Below are positions 44,879 to 53,715 of a DNA stretch of 64,000 nucleotides, piece by piece. Positions within the stretch are counted from its first letter, which is position 1. Each line of letters opens with the position of its first letter. The notes under the pieces are model-generated. The model had not been told where the DNA came from. It worked only from the letters and a program-made list of their open reading frames with translations, and did not search any database. This DNA comes from Flavobacterium tiangeerense. GTDB taxonomy: Bacteria; Bacteroidota; Bacteroidia; Flavobacteriales; Flavobacteriaceae. The translations under genes were made by a program, and so were the position numbers. The DNA lies in assembly GCF_007830355.1 (NCBI RefSeq), contig NZ_VLKO01000002.1, forward strand, positions 62,001 through 126,000. The letters are read 5' to 3'.

Positions 44879-45643
44879 ATGAAATCTGCTTTTAAACTTA
44901 TCCTAAATACCATTCCGCGTCCGCTTTTAATTCGTTTGAGTTATGTGGCTCGACCAATAATAGCCTTTACTTTAAAAGGTGATAAATTCACTGATCCTAT
45001 TGATGGTAAAAGCTTCAAATCGATGTTGCCGTATGGATATGAAACACAGCGTAACAACGTGCTTTCGCCAAGTACGCTTTCTTTAGAGAGACACCGTTTG
45101 TTGTGGTTGTTCCTCAACGAGCAAACTGATTTTTTTACTGCGCCCAAAAAAGTATTGCATTTTGCTCCTGAACAAGCTTTTTATAAATTGTTTCGAAAGC
45201 AAAAAAACTTAGATTACACCACTACTGATTTGTTTTCGCCTTTGGCAGATGTGAAAGCAGATATTTGCAATTTGCCTTTTGAAGACAATCAATACGATGT
45301 CATTTTGTGCAACCACGTTTTGGAGCACATTCCAGATGATACCAAAGCGATGCAGGAATTGTATCGTGTTTTGAAACCTGGTGGAATGGCCATTTTACAA
45401 ATTCCGCAGGACTTAAAAAGAGACGTAACTTTTGCAGATGATAGCATTACCGACCAAAAAGAACGTGCCAAAATATTTGGACAATACGATCACGTTCGCA
45501 TTTATGGCCGTGATTATTTTGACAAATTAAGAAGCATAGGTTTTACAGTTGTTGAAGAAGATTATACCAATAAAATTGCACCTGAATTGGTAGAGAAATA
45601 CTGTTTAGCCAAAGGCGAAATTATCCCAGTTTGTTTTAAATAA
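44879..45643 (+). CDS. Class I SAM-dependent methyltransferase
   Basis: A 254-residue soluble methyltransferase. The SAM-binding part covers about 85-180: the first motif is VLHFAPEQAFY, an unusual form lacking the classic GxGxG. It is followed by the acidic DLFSP strand and the strong methyltransf_11 motif CNHVLEHIPDD with YRVLKPGG. A hydrophobic N-terminus (about 1-35) could bind membrane. Substrate unknown. It starts 15 bp after the inverted-repeat cassette and ends 22 bp before a large palindrome. Confidence 0.85.
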   Translation: MKSAFKLILNTIPRPLLIRLSYVARPIIAFTLKGDKFTDPIDGKSFKSMLPYGYETQRNNVLSPSTLSLERHRLLWLFLNEQTDFFTAPKKVLHFAPEQAFYKLFRKQKNLDYTTTDLFSPLADVKADICNLPFEDNQYDVILCNHVLEHIPDDTKAMQELYRVLKPGGMAILQIPQDLKRDVTFADDSITDQKERAKIFGQYDHVRIYGRDYFDKLRSIGFTVVEEDYTNKIAPELVEKYCLAKGEIIPVCFK

Positions 45644-45664
45644 TATTTAGTAGATTAAAATCCA

Positions 45665-45720
45665 ACACAGATTCCACAAATTTGCACAAATTAATCTGTG
45701 TAAATTTGTGGAATCTGTGT
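45665..45720. repeat. Perfect 19-bp palindrome related to the CACGAATT repeats
   Basis: The arms 45665-45683 and 45702-45720 are exact reverse complements (ACACAGATTCCACAAATTT), with an 18-nt loop. Inside are CACAAATT units spaced about 10 bp, like the CACGAATT units flanking the GxxExxY gene 0.8 kb upstream. It has no T tail, so it is not a standard terminator. A MITE-like remnant is one reading. Confidence 0.75.
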
Positions 45721-45754
45721 CTATATAACCTAACAATCAAATAACGTTATACTT

Positions 45755-48661
45755 TTGGAACCCGAAAATCATTTCCAGTTTTGCTTTGATCTTAGTTTTG
45801 AAGCGAAACTCAATTACTATATCCCTACTTCGTATGTGGTTGGACATGTGGATACCATCACGTATTTAGAAAAAAAAGCAAGTTCAGAAGTGCTGCAAAG
45901 TATGGGCGTTGAGACAAAACAACTCCCACTTGCAGCGCAAAAAATACTTAGCATTTGCGAAAGCCTGCAGCCAGAAGTCTTGTTTAAAAAATACAGAACA
46001 AAAAGTAAAGCTGCCAAGAAGATTGAGGACTTATTGCAAGACGAGAAATTAAAATTCGGAATTACACAATTCATACAACTGCAATTAGCATCCTTTTATG
46101 CTTTAGTTCGCGAACATGATTTTCCGCTTTCGTTTCAATTAGGTAAAGAAAAAGATTTTCGCATTAGTCGTATTGGCACTCAAAATCCAGCTTTAGAAAC
46201 CAAACTGCATTTTGATAAACACGAAAACGGAATTTCATATACTTTAAAACTCAAGGAAAATGACCTTGCTTTTTATCCCTCGAACACAAAAGTAACATTG
46301 TTGTTAGACGAACCGGGATGGTTGGTTTCACACCATAAACTGTATGCGTTAAAAAGCATCAATTCCAAAAAAGTAACCCCTTTTTTAAATAAAAAAACGG
46401 TCGAAATTCCTTCGAAATTAGTTCCCGATTATTTTGAAAAATTCATTAAAGACATTGCCAAAAAAGTAGACATAAGCGCCACGGGTTTTGAAGTAATAAC
46501 CCAAACCGCTATACGTTCTTGCAACCTACAATTGGTACATGACTTTTTTAAAAACACCTATTTCATTAGCCTTACTTTTGATTATAACGGATACGTTTTT
46601 GATGCCACTAAAACCAAAAACACGCATACAGAAATTGATTTAAAAGACTTAGAGAACATAAAACTAATCCAATACAAGCGTAGTCAAGCTGAGGATACAT
46701 TTATTGAATCCTTTGAAGAACTTGGAGTTAGCAAACAAGAAAATCAGCTTTTTGGACTATTACAAAAAACAGAACAAAAAGACACCTACGCTTGTGTGCA
46801 ATGGGCATTAGAAAATCGTGTGAAATTAGAATCATTAGGTTTTTCGTTAGAGAATCTCAAAATCGACGGAAAAAATATTGATAATAACGCAGTTACCATT
46901 ACATTCTCCAACACCATTCAAAACGATTGGTTTGATATTAAAATGACTGTACTTTGTGATGATTTTGAATTCAATTTCAGCGACTTGATTCCGAATATAA
47001 AAAGCCAAAATCGCTTGTTTCTCTTACCCAATGGGAATTATTTTTTGATTCCGATTGAATGGATGACGCGCTATGCAGCCATGGCCAAACTGGCTAAAAT
47101 CAACAACGGAACTATGGCAGTGCTCAAAAGTAATTTTGCCGTTTTTGAAGAAATTCCGCAATTAAAACAGACCTTGCATGTAAAAGAAACGGTTCAATAC
47201 CAACCTTCGGATTTGGTTAAAGCTACGTTGCGACCTTACCAAATTGAAGGCGTACAATGGCTTCTAGAACATTACAATAACGGTTTAGGCGCTTGCTTAG
47301 CCGATGATATGGGATTGGGAAAAACATTGCAAACCCTATCAACACTAGTCGCCGTTCAAGAAAAATTAGATTTTGAAAAAGCCGAAAACATTCAACTCGA
47401 TTTATTCGGCAACGAAATTCCTGTTGCCAAAGAATATCTAAAAGCCTTGATTGTACTTCCCTCCTCTTTGGTGTTCAACTGGTACAACGAAGCTAGAAAG
47501 TTTACGCCTCATTTTCGAAGAATTCAATATGTGGGACAAGATCGAAAACTAATTTCTAAAAAATTAGAAAAATACGACTTGATCTTTACGAGCTATGCGG
47601 TGGTGGCGAGAGATCTTTCTATTTTAGAAAAGTACCAATTTCGTTTTTTAATTTTAGACGAAAGTCAATACATCAAAAATAAGAACTCGAAAATTTTTAA
47701 GGCTATAAATGAACTGCAAACCACTCATAAAATCTCATTGAGCGGAACTCCTATCGAAAACTCATTGGACGATTTGTGGTCACAAATGCAATTTATCAAT
47801 CCGAATATTTTGGGGAGTTACGCTTTTTTTGCGGAGCATTACAAAGTTCCTATTGAAAAAAAGCAAGACGAAACCAGCCTGCTGGAACTCAAAAACCTAG
47901 TCAGTCCGTTTATTTTACGACGCACGAAAGAACAAGTTTTAAAAGACTTACCGGAGCTCTCGGAACAAGTTTTTTATTGTGATATGGAACCCGAACAAGA
48001 GAAATTGTACGAAGAAGAAAAGTCGAAAGCAAGAAACGCACTTTTAAAAACCGATGGTTCTGGCATTGACAAAATCAATATTATCAATACGTTGATGCGC
48101 TTAAGACAATTGAGCAATCACCCTAAAATGATTGATAAAAAATCAGAACTTGATTCGGGAAAATATATTGCAGTGACGCGATATTTGGAAACCTTAGTAC
48201 AATCCAATCAAAAAACGATCGTGTTCAGTTCGTTTGTGTCTAACTTGGAATTTTATAAAAAATGGAGCATCGAAAACAAAATCGATTTTTGTGAATTGAC
48301 TGGCGCAACGCCACAAAATGAACGCGCGTATCAAGTGCAAAAATTTCAAGAACAAGAGCGCTCCAAATTGTTTTTCATTTCCTTAAAAGCGGGTGGCGTG
48401 GGACTAAATATTACCAAAGCCTCTTATGTTTTGTTTTTAGACCCTTGGTGGAATCCCTTTGCTGAAAAGCAAGGAATTGGTCGCGCGCATCGTATTGGAC
48501 AGTTGAACAAAGTAAATGTCGTTCGATTCATTACCAAGAATACCGTTGAGGAAAAAATCATTCGTTTGCAGGAAAACAAAAAACTGCTTTCGGATGCGTT
48601 GCTTGATGAAAACCACATCAGCCCTGATATTGAAGAAAATTTAGATTTTATACTAGCATAA
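45755..48661 (+). CDS. SNF2-family DNA-dependent ATPase/helicase
   Basis: A 968-residue Swi2/Snf2-type protein. The N-terminal 480 residues are unassigned and may include a SWIM-less regulatory domain. The helicase core follows: Walker A DDMGLGKT, Walker B variant LILDESQ, SGTPIENSLDDLW, then the C-lobe with SLKAGGVGLNIT and GRAHRIGQ. These enzymes remodel DNA-protein complexes in transcription or repair. The start is placed at TTG 45755, since no good ATG exists near; a TACTTTTG element overlaps this codon, so the start is uncertain. It ends before a bidirectional terminator. Confidence 0.9.
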   Translation: MEPENHFQFCFDLSFEAKLNYYIPTSYVVGHVDTITYLEKKASSEVLQSMGVETKQLPLAAQKILSICESLQPEVLFKKYRTKSKAAKKIEDLLQDEKLKFGITQFIQLQLASFYALVREHDFPLSFQLGKEKDFRISRIGTQNPALETKLHFDKHENGISYTLKLKENDLAFYPSNTKVTLLLDEPGWLVSHHKLYALKSINSKKVTPFLNKKTVEIPSKLVPDYFEKFIKDIAKKVDISATGFEVITQTAIRSCNLQLVHDFFKNTYFISLTFDYNGYVFDATKTKNTHTEIDLKDLENIKLIQYKRSQAEDTFIESFEELGVSKQENQLFGLLQKTEQKDTYACVQWALENRVKLESLGFSLENLKIDGKNIDNNAVTITFSNTIQNDWFDIKMTVLCDDFEFNFSDLIPNIKSQNRLFLLPNGNYFLIPIEWMTRYAAMAKLAKINNGTMAVLKSNFAVFEEIPQLKQTLHVKETVQYQPSDLVKATLRPYQIEGVQWLLEHYNNGLGACLADDMGLGKTLQTLSTLVAVQEKLDFEKAENIQLDLFGNEIPVAKEYLKALIVLPSSLVFNWYNEARKFTPHFRRIQYVGQDRKLISKKLEKYDLIFTSYAVVARDLSILEKYQFRFLILDESQYIKNKNSKIFKAINELQTTHKISLSGTPIENSLDDLWSQMQFINPNILGSYAFFAEHYKVPIEKKQDETSLLELKNLVSPFILRRTKEQVLKDLPELSEQVFYCDMEPEQEKLYEEEKSKARNALLKTDGSGIDKINIINTLMRLRQLSNHPKMIDKKSELDSGKYIAVTRYLETLVQSNQKTIVFSSFVSNLEFYKKWSIENKIDFCELTGATPQNERAYQVQKFQEQERSKLFFISLKAGGVGLNITKASYVLFLDPWWNPFAEKQGIGRAHRIGQLNKVNVVRFITKNTVEEKIIRLQENKKLLSDALLDENHISPDIEENLDFILA

Positions 48662-48663
48662 AA

Positions 48664-48696
48664 AAAACCTGCTACTTCAATGAAATAGCAGGTTTT
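48664..48696. terminator. Bidirectional terminator between helicase and M16 genes
   Basis: An 11-bp perfect stem (AAAACCTGCTA / TAGCAGGTTTT) with an 11-nt loop, flanked by A's on the left and T's on the right, between convergent genes. Confidence 0.9.
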
Positions 48697-48715
48697 AGTT
48701 TTAAGACTAAAAAAA

Positions 48716-51526
48716 TTATTTTTTCTCTGGCATCAAAATACCTATCACTTTATCTTTTGTAAGATATTGTTTGGCTATGTTTTGAATGTCTTTAGCAGTA
48801 ACTGCATTTACCATTTCTTCAAATTTAAAAACATCCTCTGTACTGTATCCATTGATGTATGATCTTGTTAGATTAGACAACCAGTATCTATTTTCTTTAC
48901 TGTCTTTTCTAAAATCAGCAAGTTCACCTTCCTTGAATTTAGCAATATCTTTCTCATCTGGTCCTTTGTCAATAATGTTTTGAAGTTCTTTCAATGCAGA
49001 TGCAGTTAACCTCTCAGCATTTTCTGGTCCACAAGGGAAACCTATCGAAAAATTATATGATCCGTATGGCATTTTGCTGATGCTTCCTCTTGCATTTACA
49101 CCATACACACCACTTTCGTTTTCACGCAATTGCTCTGTCAGTTTAATAGTAAGAACTTCGCCTAAAGCTTGTATACTCATAGCGTCTTTAGCAGAATATT
49201 TAGCATCCCCATAAAACATGATGGTAACGTTACTCTTTGGATCTGCTCCTTTATTTACTACTTTTTTCAAGTCTCCTTTTAGCAATCTGTAACCTAAATC
49301 TACTGCTTTTTCTTTTTTATCATTAGCTGGTAATGAAGCTATGTATTTTGCTGCGAATGCTTCGATTGTTGCATCATCAACGTTTCCAACAAAATAAAAT
49401 TCGAAATCAGCAGCATTTGCAAAACGCTCTTTGTATTTTTCATACGCTACTTTATAATCCGTATCTGCCCAAGATTTATCAGTTGGCATCACTCCGTTGA
49501 ATCTTGGATTCTCCTTATTCAAGTAAGTATAAAACTCTTGTTGAAAATAGTTTTGAGGTGTAGAAGCCATGTTTTTGAAAAAACTAGACTGCTTTTGCTT
49601 AAAGCCTTCAAAAGCTTCTTGATCAAAATTTAAATCTGTAAAATAAGCATAAGTCATTTGGAAAAGATATTCTAAATCCTTAGGTGTTGAAGAACCACGT
49701 AAACCTTCGGTAGTAGCACCAATGTACGGATTTACTCTTGCTATTTTACCCGTCATGAATTTATTGATATCGTTCAATTTTAATCCTGAGAAACCTGCCT
49801 CTGCAAGTGCTCCATTGGCAAACTGAACTTTTTTCATTTCTTCATTCGAATATAAATTCGAACCACCTAAACTTACTGCCTCAAAAAGAACCTCATCATT
49901 TTTAAAATCAGTATTCTTGTAAGTTACCTTGGCACCATTAGACAAAACAAGTGTTTTTGTACCTAATTTTGCATTGCTTTCTCTGCTTACAATAGTTCCT
50001 GGTTTTACTTCGTTTCTTAGTAAACTAGTAGCAACGGCAGCATCTTCGTACGGTTTTAATTCGTCAGTATTCACTTTTATTGCAGCTAATACTTCTTGCT
50101 CTGTTACTTTTTTCAAGCCTTCTTTTTCAGGACCAGTTAGAATAATAACTCGGTTATCCTCTTTAACGTACTCTTTAATTAACCCATTTACATCTTTAAG
50201 ATCAATCAACGGTAAGATTTGCTTGAAGGTTTGAAAGGTCCATTCAATTCCTGGAGCAGGTTCGTTTTCAAGGAAATTTGCTTGAAACTCCCCAACAAAG
50301 TTCTCTGAATTCGTTTTACTTCTATCATTGTATGCTTTTTCAATAGAAGCCATAAATTCAGACTTAGCACGATCTAATTCTCCTTGTGTGAATCCAAATT
50401 TCTTAGCACGCTCATTTTCTGTTACCAATACTTTTAAGGCGCTTAGTTGCTTATCTTCTTGAGACATTGCAACGGATTGATATGCTTTTTTGGTTCTTGC
50501 AAACGTTCCACCATAATAGGAATACCCGTAAGTAAATGGTGGTGTAGAAGAATTGGTCAACTCATTTAGTCGCGTATTTAAAAGCGTTGCAAATAAATTC
50601 TCGATCATGTAATTTTTAAAATCACCTAAATTTACCATTTTCTTAGGTCCAGCATAATCTTTGTACAATAATTGTACTTGAGTACTTGAGGCTTCTTTGT
50701 CACTTTCTACAGCTACAAAAGTTTCTTTGTGATTAGGAACCTCAAATACCTTTCTTGGTTTTTCATTTGAAGGATTTTTATAAGCAGAGAAGTGAGAAAT
50801 AATTTTTTTCTCCATTTCGGCTACATCAATATCACCTACTACAATAACACTCATCAAGTTAGGGCGGTACCAATCTTTGTAAAAATTAATTAAAGACTGA
50901 TGTTTGAACTTTTCTAATACCTCTTTTTGACCAATTGGTAAACGAGTAGCATATTTAGAATCATGCATCATTTTAGAAAGATAACGACCCATCATTCTTT
51001 TTCCAGCACCTAAACCTAAACGATATTCTTCTAATACTACGCCTCTTTCTTTATCAATTTCTTCTGGTGTCAAAACAGTGTTGAACGCCCAGTCCTCAAT
51101 AATTTGGAATCCTTTTTCTAATTTTTCAGGATCATCTGATGGAATTGGTAAAAAATAAACCGTTTCATCAAAACCAGTGTAGGCATTTAAATGTTGACCA
51201 AATTTTACACCAATGCTTTGTAAGTAATCCACCAATTGGTTTTTAGGAAAACGCTTGGTTCCATTAAAACACATGTGCTCAATGAAATGCGCTAATCCTT
51301 GTTGATCATTTTCCTCGAGAATAGAACCCGCGTTAACAACCAGTCGCAAATCTACCTTCTTTTCTGGTTTGGCATTTTTCTTGATGTAATACGTTAACCC
51401 GTTTGGTAGTTTTCCTGTTTTTACCGAAGGGTCTAAGGGAATTGCTGTTGAAAAATCCATTTGCTGTGCAAAAACAGCCGCTGGAAACAACATAATCCCT
51501 AGTACTAATTTGTTTAATTTTTTCAT
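48716..51526 (-). CDS. Secreted M16-family (pitrilysin-like) zinc protease
   Basis: A 936-residue exported metalloprotease with signal peptide (to about VFAQ). The inverted zinc motif is HFIEH (80-84) in a typical AHFIEHMCFNGT context, with the third ligand Glu about 75 residues later. Two M16 halves are present (about 35-480 and 520-930); only the first carries the active site, the usual arrangement. Probable role in peptide degradation in the periplasm. It is transcribed alone, divergent from the T9SS plug gene. Confidence 0.94.
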   Translation of the reverse strand: MKKLNKLVLGIMLFPAAVFAQQMDFSTAIPLDPSVKTGKLPNGLTYYIKKNAKPEKKVDLRLVVNAGSILEENDQQGLAHFIEHMCFNGTKRFPKNQLVDYLQSIGVKFGQHLNAYTGFDETVYFLPIPSDDPEKLEKGFQIIEDWAFNTVLTPEEIDKERGVVLEEYRLGLGAGKRMMGRYLSKMMHDSKYATRLPIGQKEVLEKFKHQSLINFYKDWYRPNLMSVIVVGDIDVAEMEKKIISHFSAYKNPSNEKPRKVFEVPNHKETFVAVESDKEASSTQVQLLYKDYAGPKKMVNLGDFKNYMIENLFATLLNTRLNELTNSSTPPFTYGYSYYGGTFARTKKAYQSVAMSQEDKQLSALKVLVTENERAKKFGFTQGELDRAKSEFMASIEKAYNDRSKTNSENFVGEFQANFLENEPAPGIEWTFQTFKQILPLIDLKDVNGLIKEYVKEDNRVIILTGPEKEGLKKVTEQEVLAAIKVNTDELKPYEDAAVATSLLRNEVKPGTIVSRESNAKLGTKTLVLSNGAKVTYKNTDFKNDEVLFEAVSLGGSNLYSNEEMKKVQFANGALAEAGFSGLKLNDINKFMTGKIARVNPYIGATTEGLRGSSTPKDLEYLFQMTYAYFTDLNFDQEAFEGFKQKQSSFFKNMASTPQNYFQQEFYTYLNKENPRFNGVMPTDKSWADTDYKVAYEKYKERFANAADFEFYFVGNVDDATIEAFAAKYIASLPANDKKEKAVDLGYRLLKGDLKKVVNKGADPKSNVTIMFYGDAKYSAKDAMSIQALGEVLTIKLTEQLRENESGVYGVNARGSISKMPYGSYNFSIGFPCGPENAERLTASALKELQNIIDKGPDEKDIAKFKEGELADFRKDSKENRYWLSNLTRSYINGYSTEDVFKFEEMVNAVTAKDIQNIAKQYLTKDKVIGILMPEKK

Positions 51527-51692
51527 AAGTTTTGTTTGTTTGCAGTAAAAATAGCACCCAAAACCTTAATACATTACAACATTATGCTTTTTTTAACAGA
51601 ATTTACATACGTAAAACATACTATAGGTGAATAAATAAATCTGCAACAAAGAGCAGTAATCCTTATATTTACACAATCTTAAGCATCCCATA

Positions 51693-52958
51693 ATGAGTAC
51701 CTTCTTTTCTAAAATAGTTCTACTTATCACTGCCATTAGCTTCAGCAGCGTAACATTTGCGCAGGCAGAAAAAGAGATCACACCACCTTTTAACATCAAA
51801 ACAATTTCCTTTATTCAGAATGATCAAAATATCATTCCATTTTTAAAATTAGGCGAAGGATTTCAATTAGAATTTGATGATCTGTATGGCAATGAAGCCA
51901 ATTACTATTATGAAATAATTCATTGCGACTACAACTGGGTTCCCACCCCTATTCCCAAAAATGAATACCTCGAAGGTTTTGACAATCAAAGAATACAAGA
52001 TTATACAAATTCCTTTAACACGCTTCAGATTTATTCGCATTACAAATTAGCGATACCCAACCAGTTTACGCAACAACTCAAAATCAGTGGTAACTACATG
52101 ATAAAGGTATTGGACGAAAACAAAGAGGTTGTTTTTTCTAGAAAATTCATTCTTTACGAAGACCTTGTTACAGTTCCCTTGCAAATAAAAAGAGCAAGAA
52201 CAGTACAAAGCAATGATGCAAAACACAATCTTGATTTTAGCATTAAATCTAGCAGCATTACTTTTCAAAATCCAATTAAGAACGTGAAAGTTCTTATTTT
52301 ACAAAACGCACAGTTTAAAACCGCATTAAAAAATATTAAACCTCAATATACAATAGGAAATGACCTGATTTACAAATACGATATTGAGACGCAGTTTTGG
52401 GCAGGTAATGAATTTTTATTTTTCGAAAACAAAGACATTCGCTCAGCAAGCAATAATGTGGCCCGAATTGATTCTAGCACACCTATTTATGGCACTTTTT
52501 TACACACAAATGCCGCTCGTGCAAATTTCCCGTATACTTTTACTCAAGATGCCAATGGTGCCTTTGTTACGAAAAATATAAACACTATAAAAAGTGAAAT
52601 AGAAGCTGATTATGCTTGGGTATACTTCAACCTATCTGCTCCAACTTTCAGAATGAACAAAAATGTGTACGTAACAGGAATGTTCAATAACTACGCCTTA
52701 ACTCCAGAATATCAGATGGAGTATAACCCAAAAAATGGCAGGTATGAAAAAGCTATTTTAATGAAACAAGGATTCGCAAATTTTCAATATACAATTGCCA
52801 ATGATACTGGCATAATTGACCAAGAAAACAGCATTGATGGCAACTTTTATCAAACCGAAAATGAGTACACCATATTGGTCTATTACAAAGAAAGTATTGA
52901 TCGGTACGAGCGCGTGGTTGGTAAAGGCGTAGCGAGTTCCTTGAACATTATTAACTAG
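51693..52958 (+). CDS. Type IX secretion system plug protein (DUF5103)
   Basis: A 421-residue exported protein with signal peptide (to about FAQA), matching DUF5103. Members include the Plug protein that seals the lateral opening of the T9SS translocon SprA in F. johnsoniae. Conserved features include the N-terminal KTISFIQNDQ segment, IIHCDYNW, and the C-terminal MFNNYALTPEYQMEYN. A possible -7 element TATATTTA (one mismatch) lies 21 bp upstream. With gldB and gldC it indicates a T9SS-bearing gliding lineage; other T9SS genes are not in this window. Confidence 0.88.
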   Translation: MSTFFSKIVLLITAISFSSVTFAQAEKEITPPFNIKTISFIQNDQNIIPFLKLGEGFQLEFDDLYGNEANYYYEIIHCDYNWVPTPIPKNEYLEGFDNQRIQDYTNSFNTLQIYSHYKLAIPNQFTQQLKISGNYMIKVLDENKEVVFSRKFILYEDLVTVPLQIKRARTVQSNDAKHNLDFSIKSSSITFQNPIKNVKVLILQNAQFKTALKNIKPQYTIGNDLIYKYDIETQFWAGNEFLFFENKDIRSASNNVARIDSSTPIYGTFLHTNAARANFPYTFTQDANGAFVTKNINTIKSEIEADYAWVYFNLSAPTFRMNKNVYVTGMFNNYALTPEYQMEYNPKNGRYEKAILMKQGFANFQYTIANDTGIIDQENSIDGNFYQTENEYTILVYYKESIDRYERVVGKGVASSLNIIN

Positions 52959-53002
52959 AAAAAACTTTTTATAGAATGGACTGATTTAAGACCATTTTTT
53001 TG

Positions 53003-53010
53003 TAAATTTG
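53003..53010 (+). promoter_or_regulatory. -7 element before apaG
   Basis: TAAATTTG matches TAnnTTTG, 31 bp before the apaG ATG. The -33 half is not clear. Confidence 0.55.
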
Positions 53011-53041
53011 TCAATAATAAACACATATTCACTCTTTTAAT

Positions 53042-53428
53042 ATGGTTTCTCAAATAACAAGAGGCATAAAAATTTCAGTATTAACTAGTTTTGAAGGTAC
53101 TTACTTCAAAAACTATAAGATTCACTTTGCCTTTAGTTATGTAATTACAATTGAAAATCACAGTAAGGATTCAGTACAATTAATCTCACGTCATTGGGAT
53201 ATCTTTGATTCTCTTAACGATATAGAAATTGTGGATGGCGAAGGTGTTATTGGAAAAAAACCAGTATTAAAACCTGGCGAACAACATACTTACAGCTCAG
53301 GTTGCTTATTATCCTCACCGTATGGTGCTATGAAAGGATACTTCAACATGATTAATTTTACTTCAACTAGAAATTTCAAAGTAATCGTACCTGCTTTTAG
53401 GCTATGTGCACCATTTGCACTTAATTAA
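53042..53428 (+). CDS. apaG: ApaG (DUF525) protein
   Basis: A 128-residue protein with the ApaG fibronectin-like beta-sandwich. The conserved pattern is FAFSYVITIEN, then LISRHWDIFD, VVGEGVIGKKP-like (seen as VDGEGVIGKKP), and the cap GCLLSSPYGAMKGYF. In enterobacteria apaG affects Co2+ resistance and Mg2+ efflux, but the biochemical role is unsettled. A promoter of its own is seen. It is followed by a long non-coding stretch holding an intergenic repeat. Confidence 0.94.
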   Translation: MVSQITRGIKISVLTSFEGTYFKNYKIHFAFSYVITIENHSKDSVQLISRHWDIFDSLNDIEIVDGEGVIGKKPVLKPGEQHTYSSGCLLSSPYGAMKGYFNMINFTSTRNFKVIVPAFRLCAPFALN

Positions 53429-53439
53429 TACTTTTCACA

Positions 53440-53587
53440 AGGAGCTAATCCTGCTATTCATTACAAGTTTTTTTGTGTCAAGCTAATTTTGCTAGCACTA
53501 AAAAGAGCTTCTTTGGGTCGCTTTTTTAGCACTGCAAAAATAGGCTTTCCACTTCAAAAAGCTTTTCATTACTATCAGGGCTATACC
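53440..53587 (+). repeat. Intergenic repeat (type A, copy 2)
   Basis: It begins AGGAGCTAATCCTGCTATTC and ends ACTATCAGGGCTATACC, matching both ends of copy 1 (23031-23136, opposite strand). The interior differs and includes AAAAAGAGC..GCTTTTTT, a possible hairpin. It starts 12 bp after the apaG stop. Confidence 0.6.
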
Positions 53588-53653
53588 TTTCAAAGTAACA
53601 CCACGAGGATTTAGATTACTTTAAAAAATGTCAAATCTTTAAAGAAACCTTTG

Positions 53654-53661
53654 TACTTTTG
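53654..53661 (+). promoter_or_regulatory. -7 element before pruA
   Basis: TACTTTTG matches TAnnTTTG, 54 bp before the pruA ATG. A well-placed TTG is not obvious. Confidence 0.5.
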
Positions 53662-53715
53662 TTTAAAGTTTAAAAAACAAGACAACACTATTTTTAACCC
53701 AATAAAAACATCAAT

